NCBI GenBank assembly: GCA_051453625.1
Contig: JBOZIK010000001.1
Coordinates: forward strand, 96,141,813-96,205,812
DNA: 64,000 nt
Reading direction: 5' to 3'
Origin: Welwitschia mirabilis
Lineage: Eukaryota > Gnetophyta > Gnetopsida > Welwitschiales
Position 1 is the stretch's first letter; each line of letters begins with the position of its first letter. Both the position numbers and the translations under genes were made by a program. The notes under the pieces were generated by a model, which saw nothing but the letters and a program-made list of their open reading frames with translations, searched no databases and was not told the origin of the DNA. Positions 47,846 to 60,240 of this stretch are shown here, piece after piece.

Positions 47846-48828
47846 TGTTATAACTTAACACATTGAGCTCGGAACAAGGCATAGACCTCAACATCTAGCA
47901 TGACCATAATAACAATGTCAAAAATCTCAATAAAAATAGACTTATTCTATAATTATTTCAAAGTAATCATGTTAAGCATTTATTAAATCTCAATTATAGT
48001 AACATAATCTCATTCATTATATAAGTGGTGATGAAGACTATAGGTCATCTTAGCTCTTATAACCCACTTTAAAAGAATAAAAAGTAGGATATTACTTCTA
48101 TATAACATTAAAAAATAACAACTATGGACTAAGGTTAACACATGAAGAATCACTTAAAAATATAAAAACGCTTAACATGTTTCAATCCATATCAAGCATT
48201 ATGAGTATGAAAAACATGTATACTTAAAATTAAGAAACTAAATTAAATGAATTCCGGTCTTTATTACAACAATACAGCAACATCTGCATGAAATAAATAT
48301 TGATCTATTCTTAAGGGATAGCTCATCCTTAATGAAAAGATTGAAAACAAGACATGCTGAAGGTTCTCCTCAATAATTCTAAAAATTGCTCAAATGTTTA
48401 ACCACTATAAAATGAGGCCAAAGTGGCTTTTTATAGATTAAAAATTAGGGTTTGGGTTAAGGTTTTACAAATTTACAAAAAATTTGACCACTTTGGATTA
48501 GGTTACTAATAAAATTAAAAGTCATGAAATCTGCAATAGAGCCTAGAATGTAAGAATCAAATCCTAAATCCTAACAACAATAGCCTCACTATTAAGATCA
48601 ATTAGTACCATTAGCATCCTAGTGAGATACAACTTTAGATTCTAGGTAATGCTTCTTTAACCCATTAGAAACTTGAAAAATTAAATTGTAAAGGTATAAT
48701 ATTAGTAAACTATGAGTTTAACAACATAGATTAGGACAAATACATAAAATCATAAAAAGTAGAACCTGACTAATGCTAAATTAGCTTTAGTTATTTGAGA
48801 TAAATGTCACAATTTGCATGTTATCACA
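47846..48828 (-). repeat. LTR of a related gypsy family (LTR-E)
   Basis: On the minus strand it begins TGTGATAACATGC (48828) and ends GTTATAACA (47846), giving an imperfect terminal inverted repeat TGTGATAAC / TGTTATAAC. Its first ~35 bases resemble the Athila LTRs of this window (TGTTAACATG ... TTGACATTTAT), and the sequence just upstream, AAAAGATTAGTTGGAGTG, matches their polypurine tract. The rest is different. A TATA box (TATAAAAA) lies at 48436-48429. Its flanks do not match each other (AAGAG and CACTC), so it is the 3' LTR of a longer element, not a solo LTR. Confidence 0.75.
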
Positions 48829-50580
48829 CACTCCAACTAATCTTTTACTCATCTGTTAGCAAAAATGTGTGAAAGATGCATAACATGAAAAATGTGCAAC
48901 TCAAAATCATTTAAGTATTAAATAAATGGAATGGGAAAAAGCTAACTAATTTTGAGGCTAATTTCACTTAAGTAAGATTGATGAAACATGAAAACAAAAA
49001 ATTTGAGATAAAATTATAACTCCTCCTAACCAAATTAAACTTTGTTCTTAAAGTTTCAGGATATAAAAAGTGAAGTATATGTGAGAAAAAAATTGGACAA
49101 AAATATAAAATGCGAATGGAAATACAAAGAACTCATGTCATTAAAGTTAGAAAACCATTACCTCAAAAAACAGTGCATGCATCTGAAAAGGAAAATATTA
49201 GCAGAATCCCAGTTTGGATGATTCCAATTATCAAATGAAATATGATTGATGTGTAAAAGGGGTATTAAAGATATCTCTTAGATTGCTAGGATACTCAAGT
49301 TATAAATAAGGTTTACTAATTAGTAAAATCTAAGTTCTAAAAAAATTACAAGTTATGCACATAAAGCTTAAGATCAGAGAAGACTCAATTTAGAATTTAT
49401 AGAGTTTAGATAATGTTGACTAGGACATCTACAAAATGGAAGATATATATTATAAAAACATCTTCAAGATCAAAGAAATTTATAACAAACCTAAAGCTAA
49501 TATAAAAGGAAGGTGTCTATCATTAAAAAGATGTCCATACTAAATACACTAATGAAAGACATCTACTATTATAAAGATGTTCATGCTAAATTGAAATAGG
49601 TGATAGAAGATATTCATGCAAATAGGATGATAATAATGAACTATGTATTTTCTAAGAACCTAGGAAAATTTTTCACAATGAATTCTTAATCCTGAGAATT
49701 AAAAATATAATAGCTTAAAGCTTCTTGAAAGCTCGAGGAGTTCACTGAAGATGTATTTCATGTAGAAGATGTCTACTTATAAAAGATGTCTATCAAGCTA
49801 AAGATGTCTATTATGATAAATTGATGCAAAATAAAGATAGTTATTCAATAACTAAAATTAGTTGTTTATAGTTATTGAGTTATGTTCAACTATTTCAAAT
49901 GGTTATCTCACTAGGTTAAAGGTCTAGAATACTTCATAAATATAAAAGGTATAAAAATGAAGATTATGGAGTGACATGAATAATCAATTGATACTATACA
50001 AGATAAAATATATTAAAATTAATAAAAGGAATTGTTATACTAGAAAATTATATATATCTAGTAGAGTATTTTGAGTAGATTTATAAGACATTAAACAAGT
50101 TTATGCTAAATTTCAATGATAATGAAGAGCTAAGATGAATGACACAAAAATGTCCAACATTCATTACATTTCACATCATTTGAATTAGTTTATAATATTT
50201 TCTATCTAAAGCAACAATCCTACAAATAATGAGGCTAATCCAATAAATAAAAAAACTCTACAAAGGCCTATTGTCCACCTCCTTGTCTGAAGGACTGTAT
50301 GGATGAAAAAAACACTTAAGCTAAGAAGGATGCTAACTGGATTAATCTGGCAACTAATGTAGAACTCTTATGAGGTGGCATTATCTCCTATGAAATCTGA
50401 ACGATTAGCAGGATAATAACTAAGATGCAAATTTCATCAAACTCTATCCATTTATCTCACACTTTCTTACATAGTTATTAGGATTGTTCATGCGCTTATT
50501 AGTCTTTTCTAATTTTAGAGTCTATTTTGTAATAAATACCTCCTCTGCTTTTAACTCTGCTTTTATCTATATTTGCACAA
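48829..50580 (-). other. 3' internal region of the LTR-E element
   Basis: The polypurine tract abuts the LTR. On the minus strand near 49060-49010 is a string resembling the typical end of gypsy pol followed by GGTTAGGAGGAG. No integrase motif is recognised further upstream. Between about 49430 and 49810 a GATGTCTA-like word recurs many times. The region ends at a 10-N gap (50581-50590), so the rest of the element is not in view. Confidence 0.5.
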
Positions 50581-50590
50581 NNNNNNNNNN

Positions 50591-51284
50591 AGGAGATTAA
50601 AGGGATGAAGGTCCATTCATTATTGTTACAGAGAGATGTCTTTCTTGGTATGAGGCTATGTGTCCTTCATTGAGGTGCTGCTGCTTTGTAACATGAATGT
50701 TTGTTTGCTTTTAATTGAAACTTTGTTTTTTTTCATATATTTTATTTTGTGCATGTTCCTTATAGTTTATGTTGCTTATGATTTTGTTATAGATTTTTTG
50801 GTGATATAGATCATGAGAACAACCTTAATTAATGTTGATATTATTAGTTTAGGTACATTGCATTTCTTTCCTAGATTAACTTTGCATTATTTTTATATTC
50901 TATTTGTACCTAATAGCTTAGTTTAGTCTTTGATCTAGTGATAGCTTTTCTTAATTGATCTAGATTATGTAAGACCAATCTCTGTGATAGGATAATTTAG
51001 TAATTAAACAAAAGTTAAATTTAGTTTAGTCTTGCATTTTATTTATATATTATATTTATTTGCATTGTTATTTCTGCATTTTTATTTTTTAATACTTTAA
51101 GGATACATAATGTTTCATTTTTGAAATTAAATCTCTTTATTTTCATCTATGTATTTAAAGATAATATGACATTTAGGTCACTTCCATATACATTAGTGTG
51201 TTGTGTTGTGTAAAATCTATATATATCTATGATTCATAAGATTAATTTGAGAACATAATATTTACACAAATACACACCGCAACA
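50591..51284 (+). repeat. Candidate 5' LTR, left end lost in an N gap
   Basis: Defined only by its 3' end: ACCGCAACA at 51276-51284, three bases before a PBS. No matching 3' LTR is found in the window, so the boundary at 50591 is just the gap edge. Confidence 0.45.
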
Positions 51285-51287
51285 TCT

Positions 51288-51307
51288 TAGCATCATTGTT
51301 AGGGAAG
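51288..51307 (+). promoter_or_regulatory. Primer-binding site, tRNA-Asp type, decayed
   Basis: TAGCATCATTGTTAGGGAAG aligns with TGGCGCCGTTGCCGGGGATC. Almost all mismatches are C-to-T or G-to-A. The position, about 0.5 kb before gag, is right. Confidence 0.6.
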
Positions 51308-51750
51308 GTTGATTGGAGTTTGAGTATTGTCATTGCTTAACTAAGTGATTTAAATTTTAGTTCAAGTATTTACCTATAGTAGTATTGTATTTTTATAATA
51401 GAGATATAGGTTTTTTTCTGCCCTTTTCATTTTATGTTTTAAAATAAATGCTCTATTGTCCTTCTTATCATCTAAATGATACACGATGATGAGGACCTCT
51501 GTTCATTAGGTTTTTTAATTTTCTTAAGAACTAGGGATTTTCTTATCATCCCCTTTTTCATCTAGATAACTAAGCAGATGAAAGTTTTTTTCATTCTGTT
51601 TTATTTTTCACTTCTATTTTTCTGCATTTTTTGTTTTCATTTTTGTGTGTGTGTGTTGTTATCTAGGTATATCATATAGACGACTAGAGATATAACACTT
51701 ACAGAATTAGAATTAAGCATGCTAGGACATGGTAAATTCTGGTAAAAAGA
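51308..51750 (+). other. 5' leader of the gypsy element
   Basis: Non-coding. It holds a variant of the palindromic motif (TCATCTAAATGAT at 51468), a (GT)n tract at 51643-51657 and a GTTATCTAGGTATATC string near 51660. Confidence 0.5.
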
Positions 51751-53300
51751 TAAAATATCAAAGAGAGTGCTATTCATTAAAGCAAACATTCAAGAAGGTT
51801 TATTCGACTACAAACTTAATCCAAGTACGCACATCCCAGACATGCAAAATATTTTAAAAATTTAGCAAGAAGATTTTTCTACATTTATTATTTTATAATT
51901 CTACATTTATTATTTTATAATCTAACTTTCAAAAGATAGTTTAAAATAAATTCATTTTATTACAATGTTGAATTCATTATAAAAATAGAAACAGGTTGCT
52001 TTGCCTAATCCTTTTATCATTATTAGAACCTTTACTACTACCTTTATAAATTCTAATGCTAATGTTACCCTTAAAAAACTTATAGCAAATAGGAAAGATA
52101 AAATCCAAACTCCTTTTAACCTACCTCTTGGTGACAATATCAAGTTAAGAAATTTAAATGCCTATTCTATTTTTAATGGAGAAAACAATGAAGATCCCTT
52201 ACAACACATAGCTAATGTCAAACAATTAGTACTTACTTCCAGAAATGGTAAAAAACAAATTAGTGATAATACTTATCTATTTATTTTTCCTATCACTTTA
52301 AAAGGAAAAACTAAACTATGGTTAAGAACCATTCCATATAAAAGTTTAAAAACATGAAATAAAGTTCAAGAAGCATTTATAAAAAGATTTATGAATGAAA
52401 TAACCATAAGAAAAAAAGAAAGAAGTATTAAATTTCCAAAAATAATCTAATGAATACTATGCCTTTACTTGTAAATGATGTTTCATTACCATATATTCTA
52501 ACTCTATAGATGCATTCACTCGAGAAGAATTAATAGATTATTTCTATAGTGGACTTAATAACCACACCAAATAACTAGTAGATTTTTCATGTGAAGGAAA
52601 TTTATGAATCTCACTTTATAAAATGCATGGATATTATGGGAAGAACTTGTAGAAGTAAATCAAACATGGCCTAAACCAACACCTAAAGAAAATCATATTA
52701 TAGGAAAAACTATAAAAGAACTTAAAGAAGTAAAATAAGAAAAAGAGGAGGTAAAAACAGAAAAAGAACCAATGAATGTCATTAGGGATTTTACAATACC
52801 ACCAAAAAATACACTTAAATGATTTTAGAGCAAAGGTGGCAATTGAAAAGAATGTGGTCATGGTTCTGACTTGTGAGTTGTGTAAAGACAACTACCATAT
52901 CATAAAAGAGTGTCCTTTATTTCATATTACAAAGATAAGATTTATGAAGAGATATGTGTATTCAACTAAACGTCTTCAAACTTTAGAACAGAAAATCAAA
53001 ATCAAAGTCAAAATCAAAACCAATTTCAACCAAAGATAAAAGGACAACTAAATTTTTAATCTTTTGAGAATAAATTTAAGAACTTTCAAGCAAACCGTCT
53101 AAATTTTCAACCATCTAGAAATATATTTAAGATGTCAACTTCCAAACAAAAACTCAAACTTTCAACCAAGCAACTCAAATTACCAATCAAGCACATTAAA
53201 CTCTCAAAACCAAAATGATCCACTTAGAAATTCCCTTGATAAGTTAAAAATCTTAAAAGAGATAAATTCAAACATTGAAAATCTTATTAATTTTCTTTAA
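51750..53300 (+). pseudogene. Athila/Tat-type gag, copy 1
   Basis: The open frame 52001-52357 carries FNGENNEDPLQHIANVKQ and FPITLKGKTKLWLRTIP, a clear retrotransposon Gag core (FxGxxxEDPxxHIxxF ... FPFSLKxKAKxWLxSLP). After frame breaks, a complete CCHC zinc knuckle, CELCKDNYHIIKEC, lies at 52872-52913 (CX2CX4HX4C). The tail is Asn/Gln/Lys-rich. Gag builds the particle and binds the RNA. The gag-core Trp after KTKL is kept; later Trp and Gln codons are stops. Confidence 0.85.
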
Positions 53301-53799
53301 TAAACTATCCTTACAAATCAAAGACCATAGGAATCACTTGTAACATAACCTTTACCAAACCCTAGTAAAGTAAGAAAAATTTATAAGGTTGTGAAAAGAA
53401 AAGAAAATGATACAACACCTCCTGTCGATGAGGCTTTAACATCCTAAAATGAAAAGAATGATAAAGAAGAAGAGGACATTGAAATATTAGAAAATCATAA
53501 TTTCCCTTCTCCTTTAAATGATAATAAGAAAAATTCTTCTCAAGATAATGCTAAAGAACTTGCTATCCCTTAGCTTGATAGACTAAATACCAATCCTACT
53601 TTTGATGAGCATCTTAGAGCATTAATGTAAAATGTGATCATAAATTTATCATTTTAAAAACATTCATAAGAAAATCCTAAATATTCTAAGTTATTAAAAT
53701 ATATAGTTAGGAGGAAACAAAAATGAACTATCCCTTGTAAAGTCTTCATAGTCCAATCTATAACTAACTTAATTTTACAAAAATGTCCAAAGTTTAAGG

Positions 53800-54510
53800 G
53801 TCTAGGGGCAGTAATAATTATTATCACATTAAAGGAAAACAAAAAAATTAAAAATCCCTTAATTAATATAGGAGTAAATTTTAACATTATGCCTTTACAC
53901 ATTTATCAATGAATTGATTTGGAAAATAGAATTAAGCCTACACGGATTATCTTAGAATGAGCAAATACAACAATGAAGAAATCTTTAAGAGTAATTAAAG
54001 ACTTTAATGATTTAAATTAAGGAAGCATTCTATCTAATATATGTAGTTGTAATTGAATTTGAACATAATAGAGGTTATTCGCTACTTGTAAATAGATCTT
54101 TTTATGTAACAGCCCATTGTATTATTGATGCTAGAACTAAAATGATGGAATGTCACTTAGAAAATAAAAAGTTTACCATTAGAATTTCTTATGCTGCTAA
54201 AAAAGATTTTTGTGGTGAGTTGAATATCAAATGAAAAATTAAGCCAAATCTATTTTTTTAGATTTGTTCACTTAAAAAAGATGTTAATGATTCATGAACT
54301 TATCTTGTTTGATGATCTAATTGAAGTAGAAAACTTGAAATCTTTTGATGATGATCAACTCAACTATAAGCATTTAGGAACTAACTATTTTAATCAAGAG
54401 ACTGAAGAAACTAAAACTACAATTTGTAAAGAAGTACAACATCTAAAAACAACTAAGATTTCTTATTTTGAGGGAGGTCATCCATCCTAATAATCTAGAT
54501 GACAGTATAA
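53800..54510 (+). pseudogene. Gypsy aspartic protease and linker, copy 1
   Basis: NPLINIGVNFNIMPLHIYQ matches ALIDLGASVNLMPxxIYxxL. The catalytic Asp is replaced by Asn (AAT at 53865-53867), a G-to-A change. KPTRIILE follows. The linker with ARTKMMECHLENKKFTIRI matches the GRPFLxTAxAxIDxxxGxLxL region. Open frame 54281-54490 is an acidic linker with no motif. Confidence 0.8.
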
Positions 54511-54679
54511 GATGATAGTCAATTTTGATAAAAATTTAATAAAAATAAAATTCTGAATTTAAATCTAAAACATTTATCCATTGGAATAAAATATATCTTT
54601 TTGTGTGATGATCAAAACAAATATTTGATAATAAATGAGAATCATTTTCCTCTATAAGAATTAATTTTAATCTTACTTT

Positions 54680-55051
54680 TTAATACTAAGATTAATGTGT
54701 TTACTTGATCCCATAAAGATTTACTAGCCATTCCTACTTCCATTGTTTAACACAAGATCAAATTTGAAAATAATGAAAAACCTATTAGGCAACCCAAAAA
54801 TAGAATAAATTTAGCACTTAAATAATTCATAAAATATAAAATCATTAAATTAGTGGATTCTATATTTATTTATGCCATATATGATAATGAGTGGATTAGC
54901 CCTTTGATAGTACTATCTAAGAAAAATTGGAAGTGGAGAATATGTATTAATTTTAGAAAATTAAATGAAGTAATTAAGAAAGACCATTATCCTTTATCTT
55001 TTCTTAACTAGATGCTTGATAGAATTTAAGGATATGTCTCTTATTAATTTC
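54680..55051 (+). pseudogene. Gypsy reverse transcriptase start, copy 1, cut by a gap
   Basis: Shows EWISPLIVLSKKNWKWRICINFRKLNEVIKKDHYPLSFL (family KWVSPVxVVPKKxGxWRVCIDYRKLNxATxKDHFPLPFxDQ); the Asp-Tyr of CIDYR has become Asn-Phe. It stops at the 100-N gap 55052-55151, before the catalytic box. Confidence 0.9.
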
Positions 55052-55151
55052 NNNNNNNNNNNNNNNNNNNNNNNNNNNNNNNNNNNNNNNNNNNNNNNNN
55101 NNNNNNNNNNNNNNNNNNNNNNNNNNNNNNNNNNNNNNNNNNNNNNNNNNN

Positions 55152-56250
55152 AGAAGCATTTATAAAAAGATTTATGAGTGAAAAAACCATAAAGAAATGA
55201 AAAAAAGAGGCAACAAATTTCCAATAATAACCTAATAAAGATTATGACTTTACTTATGAATGATTTTTTGTTGCCATACACTCTAACCCTATAGATGTTT
55301 TTACTCAAAAATAATTAGTAGATTACTTTTATAGTGGCTTTAATATCCCAAAAAAAACAACTTGTAAATTTTTTATGTGGAGGAAAATTGATGAATGTTA
55401 CATTATAAAATGCATGCAAAGTGTTAGAAGAACTAGTAGAAGTAAGTCAGACATGGCCTAAACCATCACCTAATGAAATTCATATAATAGTTCAAATTAT
55501 AAAAGACCTTAAATAAGTTAAACAAGAAAAGAAAAAAGTAAATATAGAGAAAGAACCAATGAACGTTACTAATGATTTCACTACAACACTAGAAAAATAC
55601 ATACACATGATCTTAGATGCTAAGGTGATAACTGAAAAGAGTGTACTTATGGTTCTAACTTATGATTTATGTGAATATAGCTACCAAATAATAAAATACT
55701 ATCCTTTACTACCGATCTATATAAAAAAAAAAAAAAAAATCATAAAGAGGTATGTGCATTTAATCAGAGGTCTTTAAATTTTAGAAATTAAAATCAAAAC
55801 CAAAATTAAAGTTAAAACCAATTTCAATCTAGGATAAATGAACAATCAAACTTCTAATCTTTTGAAAACAAATTTAAGGACTTTCAAGCAAATCATCCAA
55901 ATTTTCAATAATTTAGAAATAGATTTGAAAATATTTAACTTTCAACCAAGTAACTTAAATTATCAAGAAAACACATCAAAATCACAAAACTAAAATTATC
56001 CACTTATAAATTCATTGATGAGTTACAAAAATCTTAAGAGAAAACAAATTCAAACATTGAAAATCTTATTAATGTCGTATAACAAATTATAATTACTAAT
56101 AAAAAACCAGAAGGGTCACTTATAGCACAACATTTACCAAAACCTAATGAAGTAAAATAAATTATAAGGTTGTGACAAGAAGTAGAAATGATATAACACC
56201 TCCTACCCAAGAGGCTTCAACATCACAAAATGATAAAAATTGATAACAAA
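55152..56250 (+). pseudogene. Athila/Tat-type gag, copy 2, starts mid-gene
   Basis: Begins abruptly after the N gap at a position matching 52370 in copy 1 (AGAAGCATTTATAAAAAGAT). It is collinear with copy 1 at an offset of about 2.78 kb. The zinc knuckle is damaged: CEYSYQIIKYYP replaces the copy 1 CELCKDNYHIIKECP. The Asn/Lys-rich tail follows. Confidence 0.8.
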
Positions 56251-56599
56251 GAAGAGGATATAGAAATCTTAGAAAATCATACTTTCCCTTCTCCTTTAAA
56301 TGATAAATAAAATTCTTCTCAAGATAAAGGTAAGAAATTTGCTATTCCTTGGTATAATACATTGAACATCAATCCTACCTTTGATGAGCATTTAAAAGCC
56401 TTAATGCAAAATGTAAGCATAAATTTATCATTTTGAAAACTTTTGTAAGAAAATTCTAAATATCTTAAGTTGTAAAAAGATTTAATTATGAGGAAATAAA
56501 AATGAACTATACTTAGTAAAGTCTTCTTAACCCAATGTATAACCAACTTGGTCTTACAAAAATGTCCAAAATTTAAGGATCTAGGGGTAGCAAAAATTA

Positions 56600-57130
56600 G
56601 TATTACATTAGAAGGAAATAAAAGAATAAAAAAGCCTTAATCGATATAAGAGCAAGTGTTAACATTATGCCTTTATAAATTTGTCAATGACTTAGTTTGA
56701 AAAGTATAATTAAGCCTACAAGAATTATCTTAGAATTAGCAAATACATTAGTGAAGAAATCTTTAGGATTAATTAAAGATTTAATGATTTAAATTAAAGA
56801 ATAATTCTATCTTATAGATGTGGTTACAATTGAAGTTAAGCATAATGGAGGTTATCCATTACTTCTAGGTAGAGCTTTCTATGCAATAGCCCATTATATT
56901 ACAATACTAGAACTAGAATGATGGAATGTCACTTAAAAAATAAAAATTTCACCATTAGAGTATTTAACAATACTAAAAACGATTTAGGTAATGAGTCAAA
57001 TGTTGAAGGAGAGATTAATCCTAATTTAGTTTTACAGCATCATCCACTTGAGGAAAGATGATTAATTCTTTATGAGCCAACCTTCTTTGATGATCCACTC
57101 AAAGCAGAAAATTTAAAAGCTTTTACTAAT
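56600..57130 (+). pseudogene. Gypsy aspartic protease, copy 2
   Basis: ALIDIRASVNIMPL keeps the catalytic Asp (56643-56645), but the next-but-one Gly is Arg (AGA). ILELANTLVKKSLG and LLGRAFYAIAHYI follow, the second matching LLGRPFLxTA. Copies 1 and 2 therefore carry different active-site lesions, so they decayed independently. Confidence 0.82.
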
Positions 57131-57499
57131 AATCAACTCAACTATAAGCACTTAGGAACTAACTATTTTAATTAAGAGAATAGAAAAACTGAGATTCTAA
57201 ATTGTGCAGGATTTTAAAATTTGAAAAAAATTAAGATTTATTATTTTAAAAGAGATCATCCACTACTATCGTTCAAATGATAATCTAAGATGATAGTCAA
57301 TTTTGATAGAAATTTAACAAAAGAAAAGAATTTAAATCTAAAACCTTTACATAGTGGACTGAAATATATCTTTTTATGTGATGATTGGAAAAAACCTCTA
57401 ATAATAGATGAGAATATTTTTCCTCAACAAGAGTTAATTTTAATCTTACTCTTGAAATCTAAGATTAATGCATTTGCTTAAACCCATAAAGGTTTAACA

Positions 57500-58800
57500 A
57501 CCATTCCTACTTCTATTGTTTAACATGAAATCTACCTTGAGGACAATGCAAAACTTATTAGGCAACCCTAATATAGACTAAACCTAGTCCTTAAATAGGT
57601 CATAAAGGATGAAATCATTAAATTAATAAATACTAGAATTATTTATACAATAGCTAATAGTAAGTGGATTAGCCCTTTAATAGTAGTGCCTAAGAAAAGT
57701 GGAAAGTGAAGAATGTGTATTGATTTGATAAAATTAAATGAAGTAACCAAGAAAAACCATTATCTTTTATCTTTTCTTGATTATATACTTGATAGAATCT
57801 AAGGACATGCTTTTTATTTATTTCTTGATGGGTATAGTGATTATAATCAGGTTTGAATTGCTAGTGAGGATCAGGCTAAAACTACTTTAACTTTATCTTT
57901 TGAAACTTTTGCTTTTAGATGTATGTATTTTGGACTTTAAAATTATCCTGGTACTCTTCAACCTATAATGATGGGTATCTTTTCTGATATGTTAGAGTAT
58001 TTAATAAAAATTTTTATAGATGACTTCTCAATATATTGTGAAAACTTTAAATAAATTTTAGAAATATTAGAGGAAGTCCTTGATAGATGCATTACTAATG
58101 GCCTAATTTAAGTTGGAAGAAGAGTTTCTTTTTAGTTGATATTGAAATTATCTTAGGCTACTACATTTCTGATAAAGAAATTATGATGGATCCTCGAAAA
58201 AGTTAGTATTATTAAAAACCTAACTCCTCCAACAAATGTAAAATAAGTTCAATCCTTCCTTAAGTATTGTAATTTTTATCATCATTTTATTTAAGATTAT
58301 ACAAAAATTTATAAACAAATTTAATAATTATTTGAAAAAGAAGCTAAATTTAATTAGAATGAATCTTATTAGATTGCTTTTGATACACTAAATCTCTTCC
58401 ATGCTTATTGTAATAGGATCTAATTGGAATAAAGATTTTGAGTTAATGTGTGATGCTAGTAATATTGTTGTGGGTGGTGTGCTAGGATAAAAATATGAAA
58501 ATGATTTTAAAGTTATATCTTATCATAATAAAACTTTATCTAAAGCTCAAAATGAATTACACTACTATTGAAAAGGAAATGTTAGCAATAATCGTTTGCC
58601 TTAATATGCTTAGACATTATTTTTAGGCTTTTATACAAATGTTTATACTAATCATGCAATGATTAAATACCTCATGAGTAAAAAAGATTCTAGTGCTAGA
58701 CTTATTAAATGGATTCTCCTCATGTAAGAATTTAATTTAACCATTACTAATAAAGCAAGAAAGCATAATAGTATAGCATATCATGTGTCATGTCTTTATT
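57500..58800 (+). pseudogene. Gypsy reverse transcriptase and RNase H, copy 2
   Basis: RT blocks: KWISPLIVVPKKSGK, IKLNEVTKKNHYLLSFLD, FLDGYSDYNQV and IASEDQAKTTLT (family FLDGYSGYNQIxIAPEDQEKTTFT). FRCMYFGL and the catalytic FIDDFSIY box at 58013-58036 (both Asp kept) follow. The connection shows a decayed FLGHxxFYRRFI stretch (FLKYCNFYHHFI). RNase H follows, with VNVC/DASN-like sequence near 58450 and an AxxNYTxTEKExLAI-like piece around 58545-58600, partly frameshifted. Confidence 0.9.
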
Positions 58801-58809
58801 CCTCTCTTA

Positions 58810-60030
58810 ATGATCTTATGGTTAATGATTCTTTTCTTGATGAACAACTTTTTGCCATATCTTATATTAATCCTCCTCATTGGTATGCTGACATTACTAA
58901 TTATCTTGTTATCATGAAAACACCATAACATTAGACTTATAATTAAACAAAATCTTTTCTCTATAGAATAGATGATCATGAATGGACAGAGTCACATCTC
59001 TATCGTAGATGCAAAGAACAATTCATGTGAAAATGTATGCCTAAATGGAAAAAATCTAAGATCCTTAATCTTTGTCTTGGTGATATTTATGGAGGTCATT
59101 TTAGTGGATATAAAATAGCTATGAAAATCCTTCATTCTGGTTTTTATTGGCCTAGTCTTTTTTGGGATTCATTTCATTTTGCTAGAAGGTGTGATGCTTA
59201 TTAATATTATGGTAGTCTTATTCATTCTCAAGAATTACCCCTTAAACCTATTTTTAAATGTCAACCTTTTAATTATTAGGAAATTGATTTTATAGGTCCT
59301 ATTAAACCATCTTCTAATGATAAGAACTATATTTTAGTAACTATTAGTTATGTTATTAAATGGGTTGAAGCTATTTCTACTTCTATGAATGATGCTCGAA
59401 CTGTTTGTATTTTTCTTAAAACTTATATTTTTTGATGTTTTGATTTTTCTAGGATTATTATTAGTGATCAAGAAACTTATTTTATTAATCAACTTTTTAG
59501 GAAACTTCTTTTATCTATTAAAATAGAATATAGAATAGCTTGTGCTTATCATCCATAAATCAATGGTTAAAATGAAAATGCAAATAAANNNNNNNNNNNN
59601 NNNNNNNNNNNNNNNNNNNNNNNNNNNNNNNNNNNNNNNNNNNNNNNNNNNNNNNNNNNNNNNNNNNNNNNNNNNNNNNNNNNNNNNNNNNNNNNNNNNN
59701 NNNNNNNNATGAACTTGTATATGAAAAAGTTTGTGCTTTACATGTTGATGTGTGTTATAACTCTTATCATTATTCTCTATGACTTAATCTTATAGGCCTT
59801 CATGAGAATCTTAAATATAAATTAATTCAATATGATAGGGAGTTACTTCATAAAAAGTTCGAACTTGGTCAACTTATCCTTTTATATAATACTAAAGTAT
59901 ATTTTGTACATGATAAGTTGACCTCTAAATGGTTAGATCTTTATCTCATAGAGAAAGTACATTCTAATGGCTCTATTGATATTTCCAACTTAGAAATTAG
60001 GAATATTCAAAAAGTTATTGAATAAAGGCT
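58810..60030 (+). pseudogene. Athila/Tat-type integrase, copy 2
   Basis: Best-preserved gypsy integrase in the window. Shows FLDEQLFAIS, HWYADITNYLV, GGHFSGYKIAMKILHSGFYWPSLF and RRCDAY (zinc-binding region). Then come EIDFIGPIKPS (first catalytic Asp), YVIKWVEAIST, NDARTVCIFLKTYIF, and IIISDQETYFIN (second Asp). The family motif HPQTNGQxExxN reads HP, stop, ING, stop, NENAN: TAA at 59556-59558 and 59568-59570 replace Gln. After a 120-N gap, LILLYNTKVYFVHDKLTSKWL and GSIDI match the C-terminal LLxNSRLxLFPGKLxSRWxGPF. The neighbours (RT directly upstream) confirm gypsy order. Confidence 0.92.
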
Positions 60031-60240
60031 AAAAATATACAAAAAATATTTTAATGCAACCTTAAACATGGTAGAATAAATTGTTTTGGATATTTTCCTC
60101 AATGAGAAGGACTTACAACCTATCATCGTCTGAGTTCTCTCTTAGCTTATTCCTTTGGTGGATGTTATGATGTTACTTAATCATTATTTAAACTTGACTT
60201 ATGTGTTTACTTTATAAATTTTCTATGACTAGTATTTGTA

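Noticed and set aside
47846-48828. LTR-E as a solo LTR
   Set aside because: Its two 5-bp flanks differ (AAGAG, CACTC), and one side is a polypurine tract with internal element sequence.
49430-49810. CRISPR-like or satellite array
   Set aside because: Word spacing is irregular, there are no conserved full-length units, and the context is a plant retroelement.
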